Assembly (NCBI GenBank): GCA_029245955.1
Contig: JAQWOH010000072.1
Span: 1-48,790, forward strand
Source of the DNA: Fuerstiella sp.
GTDB lineage: Bacteria > Planctomycetota > Planctomycetia > Planctomycetales > Planctomycetaceae
DNA length: 48,790 nt
Direction of reading: 5' to 3'
Shown in pieces: positions 1 to 9,441 of this stretch (the stretch's first letter is position 1; every line of letters begins with the position of its first letter). Both the position numbers and the translations under genes were made by a program. A model generated the notes under the pieces. It did not search any database. It was not told the origin of the DNA and was given only the letters and a program-made list of their open reading frames with translations.

Positions 1-540
1 TCGGTAGATTCGCGTATGACCACGTTGCGTATGTCCGAAGCTGGCGTCGCCATCGTTATGTCGTGCTCCAATAGCGACCGTGTTGCCGTCGGCACTCAGC
101 GACACCGACCAGCCCGACCAGTCACCTGCCGCTTCTCCGTCAATGTCGCCGGTTCCCGCGCCGCCCAGTTGGTCCCATGTTGAGGTCCCCGAATTCCAGC
201 GGTAGATCCGCGTGTGACCGGACGCAGTTCCATTGCCATCGTTACTTGGCGCCCCAATGGCCACTGTGTTGCCGTCCGCACTCAGCGAGACGGAATAGCC
301 CGACTGGTCGTATTCCACTTCTCCGTCAATGTCGTTGCCCAGTTGTACCCATGCCGTGCCGTTGTAACGGTAGATTTGCGTGTGACCACGTTTCGTATTT
401 GTGCTGTCATCGCCATCGTTGTATTCCGTCCCAATGGCGACCGTGTTGCCGTCGGTACTCAGCGAGACGGACTTGCCGGAAAGGTCCCCCGCAGCTTCTC
501 CGTCAATATCGCCGCCCCGTTGTACCCACAACTGCGGCAC
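1..540 (-). repeat. Second FG-GAP repeat block (three units visible)
   Basis: Three more copies of the same unit lie near 435, 260 and 80, separated from the first block by the GEVED and cadherin-like segment. They are closely similar to first-block units, so the two blocks probably derive from one ancestral array. The block continues past the left edge. Confidence 0.8.
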
Positions 541-3150
541 ACTCGCAGGCGTGTCATGCCGGGCGCCATTCTGAATGCGGGCCACCGGGTAGCTTTGAGA
601 CACGTCACCATAATCGTAAGCTCGGGCCGTCACCGTGATGTCGAAAGTGCGCACCAGGCTCTGGTTGTCACCGGGCGTGTTGAAATCGTCGTCCGGACCC
701 GCGTCTTCCACCGTGACGGTGATCGTGGTCGTGCCGATCTGATGCGGTTCCGACGACCAGGACAGTGTGGCTGTATCTTCGCCCGTGTTGTAGGTCACCT
801 GCGGATCTGTGATCAGGGACGCATCGGTGCTGGTCGCCGTGAGCCGCACGGTCTCCGTTTCATTGCTCGGACCGGCCGTAATGCCGGTCAGGCTGACCGT
901 ATGAACGCCGCTGTTCTCTTCTTCACTCTGGTCCGCGAACGCATCCAGTGTAGGCAGATCGTTCACCGGTATGACCGTCACGGTGAACGTGCGACTGAAC
1001 GAGGCATTGTCGACTGTCTGCAACAGGTCCCCGTCGGCACCGGCATCCGTTACTGTGACCGTGACGGTCGACGTACCGAACTGATCCGCCAGCGGGGTGA
1101 ACTGCAGGCTGCCCGTTGTTTCCGCAGACGCGTACGTCAACGCTGGTGAAGGAGTCACCAGTGGGTTACTGCTGCTCACCGTCACGTGCAGGTTCTGGCT
1201 GTCACCAGGACCGGCGGTGATGCCGGTCAGGTCGATATTCTGCAGGCCCGCATCTTCGGCGATGGTCAGATCAGTGATTGCATCCAGTGTGGGTGCGGCG
1301 TTGATGGTGACTCGGTAGTCTTCCACTTCTCCGTCCGCCGCCAGACCCGTTGGTGCCAGACCGCCGGCCGTACTGAGGCGAAAACGGGCATACGTGTCGC
1401 CGCCCGTGGTCGTGACGGGAAGAGTAAACGGAAGTGTATTCAGACCGGCAGTGACCGGAGTTGAGGCAAAGATCTTTTCGCCGGGATCGTTCCAGGTGCC
1501 GTTTTGATTCCAGTCGATCCACGCATCCAGATTCCCGGACCCGCTGCCGCCCCGAACGTCCACCGAAATCTGGTACGTGTCACCGGCCACGAGGACCGCG
1601 GGCCAGGAAAGACCGTCCTCATCGTCTCCGTCCCCATCGGCTGCAGTGGAAGGGACGCCCGTCGGTTCGGTGTCTCGGCTGGCACCCAACCGCAGAGGAT
1701 CGGTTATCAGCCGATAAATTCGCGTGTGACCGGAGCGGCTTCCATTGCCATCGTTCATTTGTGCCCCAATGGCGACCGTATGGCCATCCGCACTCAGCGA
1801 GACGGACCAGCCGGATTCGTCCCCCGCCGCTTCGCCGTCGAAGTCGCCGGTCACGCCGCCCAGCTGCTGCCAAATTAGAGTCTCTGCATTCCAGCGGTAA
1901 ATTCGCGTGTGGCCGGAACGGGCTCCGTTGTCATCGTTTACAGGTGCCCCAATGGCGACTGTGTTGCCGTCGGAACTCAGCGATACGGACACGCCGGATG
2001 CGTCTCCCGGCGATTCTCCGTCGATGTCTCCGGTTTCCGCGCCGCCCAGTTGTGCCCATGCCGTGCCGTTGTATCGGTAGATCCGCGTGTGACCACGTTG
2101 TGTGTCTGTACTTTCGTCGCCATCGTTACCTGGCGCGCCAATGGCGACAGTGTTGCCGTCGGCACTCAGCGACACGGAATCGCCAGAGGAGTCTCCCGGC
2201 GCTTCGCCGTTGATGTCGCCGGTTCCCGCGCCGCCCAGTTGCTGCCATGCCGCGCCATCGTATCGGTAGATTCGCGTATGACCACGTTTTGTGTCTGTGC
2301 TGTCGTCGCCATCATTAAAGAATGCCCCAATGGCCACCGTGTTGCCGTCCGCACTCAGCGATACGGAGTGGCCGGCGTAGTTGTTCTCCGCTTCTCCGTC
2401 GATGTCGCCGGTTCCCGCGCCGCCCAGTTGCTGCCATGCCGTGCCGTCGAAACGGTAGATCCGCGTGTGACCGGACGCAGTTCCATTGCCATCGTTTTGT
2501 CGTGCTCCAATAGCGACCGTGTTGCCGTCGGCACTCAGCGACACGGACCCGCCGGAATGGTCCCCTGCCGCTTCTCCGTCGATGTCGCCGGTTCCCGCGC
2601 CACCCAGTTGGTCCCATGTTGAGGTCCCCGAATTCCAGCGATAGATCCGCGTGTGACCACGGTTTGTATTCGTGCTGTCGTTGCCATCGTTAAGGATTGC
2701 CCCGATGGCGACCGTATTGCCGTCCGCACTCAGCGACACGGAACATCCGGACCAATGCCCCAATACTTCGCCGTCGATGTCCCCGCCCAGTTGGCCCCAT
2801 GCTGAGGTCCCCGAATCCCAGCGGTAAATCCGCGTGTGGCCGTTGTTGGTTCCATTGTCGTCGTTCCCAATCGCCCCAATGGCGACCGTGTTGCCATCCG
2901 CACTCAGCGAGACGGAATTCCCGGAAAGGTCTTCCGGCGCTTCGCCGTCGATGTCATCACCCAGTCGCTGCCACACCTGAGTGATGACTGCCGGGGTTTC
3001 ATGCCGGGCACCGTCATCGGCAAGCCTGACGGGATAGCCGGAGGGCGCGTCACCAAAATCTGCTGCCAGCAGCGTGCGGACCTCCAGAGATTCTGATCCA
3101 TATCGGAATGCGGGGGCTCGTCTTTTGCGGCGTCTGTCAGTCGATTTCAT
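1..3150 (-). CDS. Large FG-GAP / GEVED / cadherin-like surface protein, C-terminus beyond left edge
   Basis: One minus-strand frame is open from an ATG at 3150 to position 1 with no stop, at least 1050 residues. The N-terminus is basic (RRRKRRAPAFRYGSESLEVR) and carries LEVRTLLAAD, a LEPR-XLL-like motif typical of giant planctomycete extracellular proteins, followed by FGDAPSGYPV, the usual lead-in of GEVED modules. Seven FG-GAP-like units of about 60 residues follow (SVSLSADGNTVAIGA, GHTRIYR), then a GEVED domain (about 1320-1680; AWIDWNQNGTWNDPGE), two Ig/cadherin-like repeats (about 600-1310; LTGITAGP in both), and three more FG-GAP units. The likely role is adhesion or surface-matrix binding after export; the ligand is unknown. 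The long plus-strand frames here are shadows of the repeats. Repeat identity at DNA level suggests recent unit duplication. Confidence 0.9.
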   Translation of the reverse strand, partial: MKSTDRRRKRRAPAFRYGSESLEVRTLLAADFGDAPSGYPVRLADDGARHETPAVITQVWQRLGDDIDGEAPEDLSGNSVSLSADGNTVAIGAIGNDDNGTNNGHTRIYRWDSGTSAWGQLGGDIDGEVLGHWSGCSVSLSADGNTVAIGAILNDGNDSTNTNRGHTRIYRWNSGTSTWDQLGGAGTGDIDGEAAGDHSGGSVSLSADGNTVAIGARQNDGNGTASGHTRIYRFDGTAWQQLGGAGTGDIDGEAENNYAGHSVSLSADGNTVAIGAFFNDGDDSTDTKRGHTRIYRYDGAAWQQLGGAGTGDINGEAPGDSSGDSVSLSADGNTVAIGAPGNDGDESTDTQRGHTRIYRYNGTAWAQLGGAETGDIDGESPGDASGVSVSLSSDGNTVAIGAPVNDDNGARSGHTRIYRWNAETLIWQQLGGVTGDFDGEAAGDESGWSVSLSADGHTVAIGAQMNDGNGSRSGHTRIYRLITDPLRLGASRDTEPTGVPSTAADGDGDDEDGLSWPAVLVAGDTYQISVDVRGGSGSGNLDAWIDWNQNGTWNDPGEKIFASTPVTAGLNTLPFTLPVTTTGGDTYARFRLSTAGGLAPTGLAADGEVEDYRVTINAAPTLDAITDLTIAEDAGLQNIDLTGITAGPGDSQNLHVTVSSSNPLVTPSPALTYASAETTGSLQFTPLADQFGTSTVTVTVTDAGADGDLLQTVDNASFSRTFTVTVIPVNDLPTLDAFADQSEEENSGVHTVSLTGITAGPSNETETVRLTATSTDASLITDPQVTYNTGEDTATLSWSSEPHQIGTTTITVTVEDAGPDDDFNTPGDNQSLVRTFDITVTARAYDYGDVSQSYPVARIQNGARHDTPASVPQLWVQRGGDIDGEAAGDLSGKSVSLSTDGNTVAIGTEYNDGDDSTNTKRGHTQIYRYNGTAWVQLGNDIDGEVEYDQSGYSVSLSADGNTVAIGAPSNDGNGTASGHTRIYRWNSGTSTWDQLGGAGTGDIDGEAAGDWSGWSVSLSADGNTVAIGARHNDGDASFGHTQRGHTRIYR
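1740..2965 (-). repeat. Seven tandem FG-GAP-encoding units, about 175-195 bp each
   Basis: The codons for NTVAIGA recur near 2885, 2712, 2516, 2335, 2150, 1956 and 1779; the last unit has H for N. Several neighbouring units share long near-identical DNA stretches, including the segment encoding GGAGTGDIDGEA and the one encoding SVSLSADGNTVAIGA. The units differ mostly at the loop after the GA(P) motif and in the aspartate-rich segment before GHTRIYR. Confidence 0.85.
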
Positions 3151-3772
3151 AGCAAATTCTCGCAGTTGTTTTTGAGTAACAGGGAACCACTTTCAGGACA
3201 TTCCGAGGTACGTGACATGGACAGTGAAGACAGACATTACGGGCCGTCTGCCGGCAGGTTGCAGCCAGGAGACTGAACAGGGGTTGTCTCATTGCCAGAC
3301 TCATCAGAGCGTTTCCTCAGATGAACATCGACTTGAGCTGTTTATGGGGGCACGGCCCGCCGCTTCTATGACTCACATGGCAGGACGCACGCACAAAGGC
3401 TCACGAAAAATGAAAAAATGCACGAAGGGCTACTGCAGGCGCCTCGATGATCCACCACGGTTGGAGCCGCAAACCTGCCCGTTTCTGGCGCCGAGACGTG
3501 AAATCAAGCAGCTTTGGTGGCAGAATCCTGCATCTCAATAAGTCACAAAACGGAACGCACTTTTGAGTTCAGTTGAGTTTCTTGATTCTGCAGACGCCAG
3601 ATGCGACGGATGTTGGCTGAGGAATCACGAGACCTTCCGGAAAGGGCGTGCTGGAGATACCGTCGACGTTAAGCAATGTCCGTTGCAGCCAGCGCATCGT
3701 GATATTGGTGGATATACTGGTAATGATGCAGAACAGCTGCGGTCACAGATGTCACTCAGAAAGTGATGAATT
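3151..3772. other. Intergenic gap between divergent genes, no credible gene
   Basis: This 622-bp stretch separates the divergently transcribed surface protein and the propeller protein, so it should hold both promoters. Two short plus-strand frames (3212-3541 and 3563-3766) have no recognisable domain, no clear ribosome binding site and an odd composition, and are not called. No clear promoter motif or hairpin was recognised. Confidence 0.5.
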
Positions 3773-6034
3773 ATGAGCCAAGGAAACGAGATAACGGGAA
3801 TGGCAGATTGCTGTGGGAAGCTCCGTAGAGTTTATCAAAAGGTAAGTGTCGCGGTTTTCAGGATTTCATATCGATGGGCATCCGTCGTACTGTGCCTGTG
3901 CTGTAATGCCCCAGCGGATGATGCGTCGGGTTTAATCCCGACGATGTCATACCAGCGGCCCGTACCAATAAAAGCCGATGAGCAGTCAATCAGTCTGGGG
4001 CATCACGCAACAATACGGTGCTACGACTGGGATCTCGACGGCCACCTCGATCTACTCGTCGGCGGAGGAGACGGTCGGTTATGGCTTTATCGCAACAACG
4101 GGACCTCGCAAGAGGCACGCTTTCAGGCAGGAAGACCGATCTCAGCCGGTGACCGCGACCGCTGGGGGACCTCGTACACGGGGCTCGTGCTCACCAATCT
4201 TGTCGGAAATGCGCTACCCGACTTAGCTGTCTGTCACACGGGAAACGAGGTAACGATTCACAAGAATATCGGCTCGGCCAATACTCCGAAGTTCGCCGAA
4301 TCCGGTTTGACATTTCGGGTTCAGGAGAATTGCCAGGGGCGATTCGATGCAACTGACTGGGATGGAGACGGCCTTGTCGATCTTGTGAGCGGGTCGTTCG
4401 GCGGAAAGCTGGTGTGGAACCGCAACGAAGGAAACGCGGACACCCCGAAATTCGGACCTGGTCAACCGTTTTTCGACATCAGTCTGGCGTATAACTCGCA
4501 ACCACGCATTCTGGACTTTAATCAGGACGGCCGACTGGACATGCTTTTGGGGGTGAACTGGGGTACTGTTTCGCTGTATCTCAATACAGCCAACACAACA
4601 CCATCATTGAACAGGAGTCAACTGCTGCAGTGGTCAGACGGTACAAATCTAAACATAAGGAACGAGAATGGCGATGACACAACACCTGAGCTGGCCGACC
4701 TCGATGGCGATGGTGTTCTCGATCTGATCAGTGGAGGCAGGAACGGGCGACTATTCTTTATGCGGGGAATTGGCTTTCCATCGCGTGTGGAGTCATTTCA
4801 AAAACTGTTAGACCAACACGCGAGCGATCTTGGAAAGGTTCTCCGTGACGATGCAGCAGTTCGCGGACAGTTCTTCGGATCGCTGGCATCGCTGCAAGCG
4901 GATTTGGCGGGGGGATTGATTCCTCGATCATCACGGGAACAGCTTTTTCAGGAACTCGCATCGACGATGCAGCAGTATCCGGATTTACTGGGGCGCTCAA
5001 AAGCCGATCTGGAATCCGGCCCCCATTTGCCGCTACTGGCTGGTCAATACTGGGTAGTTTTGCTGGAGTCGCTCCCCGACTCGGTTACCAACCGCAAGCG
5101 TGTGGCTGATGTGCTCGGTTTTCAAGCTGGTTACCGCAGGCTACTGATCGATCTCGGTGTTCTGTTCATCGACAATAACACGGCCACGCCCGATCATCTG
5201 GCAGCCATGCACCAGTTGATGATGGCGCTGCCGCGTGCTGTGTGGGACGTTGAAACGATCACGGTTGCCGGCTGGCTGGGACCGGCGATCAAGACGCAGA
5301 AAATCCGTTCACGGTCGGGAATCAATATCTTTGATCTGCCGCTTGGACGCTCGGAAAACAGTTTTGCAGGCGACGCACCCAGGCCCGGCATCACCGATGT
5401 CTACATGATCTGTCTGGCACATGAGCTGGCCCACAATATGCTGGATACGGTGGGCAGAAGGACTCGACCGGAACTGTATGAAAGAAAGTTTGAGGGGCTT
5501 GCCCAGGCAGCCGGCCCGCAGGTCGTGTACCGCTCGCCCAAGTCCCGCGGCATCGACTATGCAGCGACCAAAAAAAACTTCCGGAAAATCGGCGTCTGGA
5601 ACGGTGATGACGCAACCTGGAATGAAGCGTGGGTGAGTTTCTTCAAGGACAAGAAAACTTTCGACCGGGCGTATACGCGAGGCAATGTTCAATTCTTCCT
5701 GAATGCTCCGCAGGAAGCGTTTGCTACGCTCGCCAACCAATATTTTGCTGACAGCCAGTTGATGCTTGAATTCTGTAAAGTCCGCTGGGATGCAGGACAT
5801 CACTCCAACATCAACCAGTTCCTGCTGATCGCCGACTACCTTAGTGAACAAACGAACAAAGTAAGTTTCTACGTGATGCGACCGGGAGGCGCCCTTACGG
5901 TCGCATCAGTGGGATTGACTCGTGATCCTCAGGGTCGCATCACTCAGGTGCGGTCAGTCAATTCGACTGCGGATTTCGAATATCGACAGGGAAGTCTGGT
6001 CACCGGATTCCAGCTGCAACCTGTTGCACGATGA
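3773..6034 (+). CDS. Secreted FG-GAP/VCBS propeller protein with C-terminal HExxH peptidase-like region
   Basis: The 753-residue product has a hydrophobic export segment near residues 35-50 (ASVVLCLCCNAPADD), so it is probably secreted. Residues about 75-340 hold FG-GAP/VCBS blades with calcium-loop signatures DWDLDGHLD, DWDGDGLVD, DFNQDGRLD and DLDGDGVLD. The C-terminal half contains HELAHN at residues 550-555, matching the HExxH zinc-binding signature of metallopeptidases; the third ligand is not obvious. A putative peptidase or lysozyme-like role is inference only. The gene lies 48 nt before a sulfatase and could be the first member of the cluster. The start is uncertain: an internal ATG at 3800 would leave a shorter leader. 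Confidence 0.85.
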   Translation: MSQGNEITGMADCCGKLRRVYQKVSVAVFRISYRWASVVLCLCCNAPADDASGLIPTMSYQRPVPIKADEQSISLGHHATIRCYDWDLDGHLDLLVGGGDGRLWLYRNNGTSQEARFQAGRPISAGDRDRWGTSYTGLVLTNLVGNALPDLAVCHTGNEVTIHKNIGSANTPKFAESGLTFRVQENCQGRFDATDWDGDGLVDLVSGSFGGKLVWNRNEGNADTPKFGPGQPFFDISLAYNSQPRILDFNQDGRLDMLLGVNWGTVSLYLNTANTTPSLNRSQLLQWSDGTNLNIRNENGDDTTPELADLDGDGVLDLISGGRNGRLFFMRGIGFPSRVESFQKLLDQHASDLGKVLRDDAAVRGQFFGSLASLQADLAGGLIPRSSREQLFQELASTMQQYPDLLGRSKADLESGPHLPLLAGQYWVVLLESLPDSVTNRKRVADVLGFQAGYRRLLIDLGVLFIDNNTATPDHLAAMHQLMMALPRAVWDVETITVAGWLGPAIKTQKIRSRSGINIFDLPLGRSENSFAGDAPRPGITDVYMICLAHELAHNMLDTVGRRTRPELYERKFEGLAQAAGPQVVYRSPKSRGIDYAATKKNFRKIGVWNGDDATWNEAWVSFFKDKKTFDRAYTRGNVQFFLNAPQEAFATLANQYFADSQLMLEFCKVRWDAGHHSNINQFLLIADYLSEQTNKVSFYVMRPGGALTVASVGLTRDPQGRITQVRSVNSTADFEYRQGSLVTGFQLQPVAR

Positions 6035-6082
6035 ATCAGTAATGAATGCTACACGGCAATACGAGTTGAAGAGTGATGACAT

Positions 6083-7579
6083 ATGATGAGTGCCAGCAAT
6101 ACTCAACACGTGCAAACCGGAAATTCGACGATCATTCATAACTTGATTCGTGCGGTTTGCGTAAGTGCTTTGTTACTGCCGTATTCGTCCGCATACGGTC
6201 AACGACCTAATATTCTGATCATATCGATCGACGACCTCAATGACTGGACCGGATGTTTGGGAGGCCATCCGCAGGCCAGGACGCCGAACATCGATCGGCT
6301 CGCCGGACGCGGCACCCTGTTCCGCAACGCTCATTGCCAGGCCCCGATCTGCACTCCCTCACGGGCGTCGCTTATCACGGGGCTCTTTCCATCGACAACA
6401 GGGCTGTACTTTCTGCAACCAAAACTGGAAGCTTCCAGGATCGCAACCAGACACCCGCACATGCTTCAGCATTTTGCAGACGCTGGCTATCGCACCATGG
6501 GAGCGGGCAAATTCGTGCATGGTGGAGATGATGGCAGGCACTATCAGGAGTACGGTGGCAGTATGGGCGGTTTTGGACCGCTGCCCGACAGGAAGTTGTC
6601 TGCAGTGGAGGGACTCAGGCTCTGGGATTGGGGTCCGTGCCCAGAAGACGAAAGCCGCATGCCCGATACGAAAATTGCCGACTGGGTCAGCGATAAGTTG
6701 AAAAAGAAACACGAGCAGCCGTTTTTTCTGGTTGCCGGGTTCTGGCGACCGCACGTTCCGATGTATGTGCCGAAGCGCTGGTTCGAACCGTTTTCACCGG
6801 ACAAGGTGAAGTTGCCGCAAGTACTGAAGAACGATCAGAACGATCTCTCGGACTACGCAAAGACGTTGACGATTGGACATCCGGCTCCGCGGCATGAGTG
6901 GTTTGTGAAGCATAATGCGTGGAGGGACGCTGTGGGTGCCTATCTTGCAAGCGTGGCGTTCGTCGATCACTGCGCAGGACGCGTTCTGGATGCTCTCAAT
7001 GCCAGCTCTTATCGGGATAATTCGATCGTCGTTCTGCTATCCGATCACGGCTGGCACCTCGGTGAGAAACAACGTTGGGCAAAACGGTCACTTTGGAACG
7101 ACAGCACTCGCGTGCCACTAATCATCGCTGCACCAGGGTATTTTTCTGGCCGCACATCAGACCGGCCCGTGGGGCTGATCGACATCTTCCCGACACTTCT
7201 GGAACTGACAGCGCAGTCACCTCGTGCCGACCTGGAAGGCCAAAGCCTCGTTTCGCTGATGAAAGATCCCGATGCAAACTGGGACCGTCCGGCTCTGACG
7301 ACCTTCGGCCCAAAAAATCACTCTCTCCGATCCACCCGCTGGCATTACCTTCGCTACGCGGACGGCAGTCAGGAACTGTACGACCACGAAAACGATCCAC
7401 ACGAGTGGCATAATCTCGCGGATAAGAGTGAACATCTTGAATTACTCATGCAAATGCGGCGCGCCCTCCCAAAGCACAATGCCGAACCCGTGATCGGAGA
7501 CTGGCAGCAGTGGGAGATCGACGCCTGGCGCAAGGCAGAACGACTGGACCGGGACTCAAACGGCAAAGGAAATCGGTAA
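6083..7579 (+). CDS. Secreted sulfatase, iduronate-2-sulfatase-like
   Basis: The 498-residue protein is a type I sulfatase that would hydrolyse sulfate esters, most likely on a glycan, outside the cytoplasm. It has a leader (AVCVSALLLPYSSAYGQ), the N-terminal metal site RPNILIISIDDLNDW, and the formylglycine signature CTPSR with the modifiable Cys at residue 90. A later LLSDHGWHLGEKQRW block is typical of the iduronate-2-sulfatase-like branch. The length is normal for the family. Two adjacent ATGs (6083, 6086) follow GAAGAG. The next sulfatase starts 4 nt after its stop, so the two are almost certainly co-transcribed. The formylglycine-generating enzyme needed for activity is not encoded in this window. 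Substrate unknown. Confidence 0.93.
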   Translation: MMSASNTQHVQTGNSTIIHNLIRAVCVSALLLPYSSAYGQRPNILIISIDDLNDWTGCLGGHPQARTPNIDRLAGRGTLFRNAHCQAPICTPSRASLITGLFPSTTGLYFLQPKLEASRIATRHPHMLQHFADAGYRTMGAGKFVHGGDDGRHYQEYGGSMGGFGPLPDRKLSAVEGLRLWDWGPCPEDESRMPDTKIADWVSDKLKKKHEQPFFLVAGFWRPHVPMYVPKRWFEPFSPDKVKLPQVLKNDQNDLSDYAKTLTIGHPAPRHEWFVKHNAWRDAVGAYLASVAFVDHCAGRVLDALNASSYRDNSIVVLLSDHGWHLGEKQRWAKRSLWNDSTRVPLIIAAPGYFSGRTSDRPVGLIDIFPTLLELTAQSPRADLEGQSLVSLMKDPDANWDRPALTTFGPKNHSLRSTRWHYLRYADGSQELYDHENDPHEWHNLADKSEHLELLMQMRRALPKHNAEPVIGDWQQWEIDAWRKAERLDRDSNGKGNR

Positions 7580-7583
7580 CACT

Positions 7584-9146
7584 ATGAACCTTAATATTGC
7601 TGTTTCAATTTATCTGACAGTCGTCGCCTGCTTGTTATCCATAGCGACGACACTTGCGGAAGAAGCTACGACAAGACGCCCAAACATCGTCTTGTTTCTC
7701 GTTGACGACATGGGGTGGCAAGACACGTCCGTTCCGTTTCACACCTCAGTTACCGCACGAAACCGTTCCTATCGAACACCAAATATGGAACGGCTTGCCA
7801 GGAACGGCATGAAGTTCACACAGGCGTATGCGTGCAGCATCTGTTCCCCGACGCGAGTCAGTCTTATGACAGGCTTAAACGCCGCGAGACACCGAGTAAC
7901 TAACTGGACGTTGAGAAAGAATGCCAGCAACGATCATCGTCACCCGACACTTACTTTTCCAGAATGGAACGTGAACGGACTGAGTCCGCAACCTGAAGTG
8001 GAACGCACCGTACATGCGAAGGCACTGCCGGCATTCCTGCGTGGTGCCGGTTATCGCACAATCCATGCCGGCAAAGCTCACTTCGGAGCGATCGGAACGC
8101 CGGGAGCCGATCCGGGTAACGTCGGATTTGATGTGAACATCGGCGGTCATGCCGCCGGCGGCCCCGGAAGTTTTCTCGGCACACAGAATTTCAGCGCCGT
8201 TTGGCGTAATGGAGATCGCGTGTGGGATGTACCGGGGCTCGAAAAATATCACGGCAAAGATACGTTCCTGACAGAAGCCCTCACGATAGAAGCTAACCAC
8301 GCGATGGATATTGCGGTCAACGATGGCAAGCCGTTCTTTCTCTACATGTCGCACTACGCCGTCCATGTTCCATTTGCAAAGGACAGTCGCTTCTATCAGA
8401 AGTATCGCGATACGGGACTGGATCATACTGAGGCTATGTACTCGGCAATGGTCGAGGGAATGGACAAGTCTCTGGGCGACATTCTCGACAACATCAGACG
8501 GCACGGTTTAAGCAACAACACGATTGTACTGTTCATGTCCGATAACGGCGGCCTGAGCGCCAGTGGTCGAAGTGGAAGACCTCATACTCACAACAAACCG
8601 CTTTCCAGTGGCAAAGGCTCAGCCCACGAAGGGGGAGTGCGTGTGCCGATGATCGTCCACTGGCCCGGTGTCACCAAACCCGGCTCGACATGTTCACAGC
8701 CAGTGATCATCGAAGATTTCTTTTCCACGATTCTGGAACTTGCAGGTGTGGAGGACGTTCAGCAGGTCGGGGGTGTCGTGGATGGGCGCAGTTTTGCTCG
8801 CTTGTTGCGGGGTGAGTACGATGAGGGTCGGGACGATCGCCCGCTGTTCTGGCATTTCCCCAACAACTGGGGACCAAAGGGACCGGGAATTGGCCCGTCA
8901 AGCACTATTCGTCGTGGTCCGTGGAAGCTGATCTACTATTACGAAAGCCAACGTTTCGAGTTGTTCAATATCGCAAGGGATGTGAGTGAACAGCATGACG
9001 TGGCCAGCGATTATCCCGACATGCAAGACGCACTGGCCAGCGAACTGAGGTCCTACCTTCAGCAGGTACAGGCACAATTCCCGATCGACAGGAAATCAGG
9101 ACTACCGGTTGTGATTCCCACTAAACCGGAAGGCGATGACGAATGA
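7584..9146 (+). CDS. Secreted arylsulfatase A-like sulfatase
   Basis: This 520-residue sulfatase has a clear signal peptide (IYLTVVACLLSIATTLAEE) and starts its catalytic domain with RPNIVLFLVDDMGW. The formylglycine motif is CSPTR, Cys at residue 87. SDNGGLSASGRSGRPHTHN and the HEGGVRVPMIVHWPG block place it in the arylsulfatase A-like group, a different branch from the preceding sulfatase, so the pair may act on different linkages of one polymer. Its start lies 4 nt after the preceding stop, and AAAGGAA inside the end of that gene can serve as ribosome binding site. A gap of 295 nt follows before the phosphodiesterase gene. Confidence 0.93.
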   Translation: MNLNIAVSIYLTVVACLLSIATTLAEEATTRRPNIVLFLVDDMGWQDTSVPFHTSVTARNRSYRTPNMERLARNGMKFTQAYACSICSPTRVSLMTGLNAARHRVTNWTLRKNASNDHRHPTLTFPEWNVNGLSPQPEVERTVHAKALPAFLRGAGYRTIHAGKAHFGAIGTPGADPGNVGFDVNIGGHAAGGPGSFLGTQNFSAVWRNGDRVWDVPGLEKYHGKDTFLTEALTIEANHAMDIAVNDGKPFFLYMSHYAVHVPFAKDSRFYQKYRDTGLDHTEAMYSAMVEGMDKSLGDILDNIRRHGLSNNTIVLFMSDNGGLSASGRSGRPHTHNKPLSSGKGSAHEGGVRVPMIVHWPGVTKPGSTCSQPVIIEDFFSTILELAGVEDVQQVGGVVDGRSFARLLRGEYDEGRDDRPLFWHFPNNWGPKGPGIGPSSTIRRGPWKLIYYYESQRFELFNIARDVSEQHDVASDYPDMQDALASELRSYLQQVQAQFPIDRKSGLPVVIPTKPEGDDE

Positions 9147-9441
9147 CAGGGCTTGCCCATGAAGAATTTTCTGGCCTGTGAAGACTCACAGGGACAATTC
9201 TTGTCTTGCAAATCTGGCTCGCTGCCGCCACAGCTGGTGCCGATTAAATACCTCTTGTGCAGACCGTGCGACCACCGTGGGAGTATTGTCCTTTATGGAT
9301 CGGGGCGGGAATTGCGTAACTCAGGAGCAATCGGCGTAACTCAGGAGCAATCGGCGAATCGAAAGAGCTTTCTGCCATAGTTTTCGATGTTCAATGGCTG
9401 TCAGATCATTGTGCCGTGATTAATCAACAGACAGGACAAAC
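9147..9441. other. Intergenic gap with a 20-bp tandem duplication
   Basis: No credible gene is seen; a short frame at 9153-9380 has no recognisable features. At 9314-9333 and 9334-9353 the same 20-bp unit (GCGTAACTCAGGAGCAATCG) occurs twice with no spacer. A promoter for the following gene may lie between this duplication and 9441 but none stands out. Confidence 0.6.
9314..9353. repeat. Perfect 20-bp tandem direct duplication
   Basis: Two exact adjacent copies of GCGTAACTCAGGAGCAATCG, followed by GCG, the first three bases of a further copy. It looks like a slippage or duplication event in non-coding DNA. Confidence 0.9.

Noticed and set aside
177..2984. Long plus-strand frames of 95-311 codons (e.g. 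214-1149, 1461-2213, 1909-2622)
   Set aside because: They are antisense shadows of the repeat-coding minus-strand gene: they repeat with its unit length and have no domain-like content.
3212..3766. Two short plus-strand frames (109 and 67 codons)
   Set aside because: No ribosome site, no domain and unusual composition; treated as intergenic.
9153..9380. 75-codon frame in the sulfatase gap
   Set aside because: It spans the 20-bp tandem duplication and has no recognisable features.
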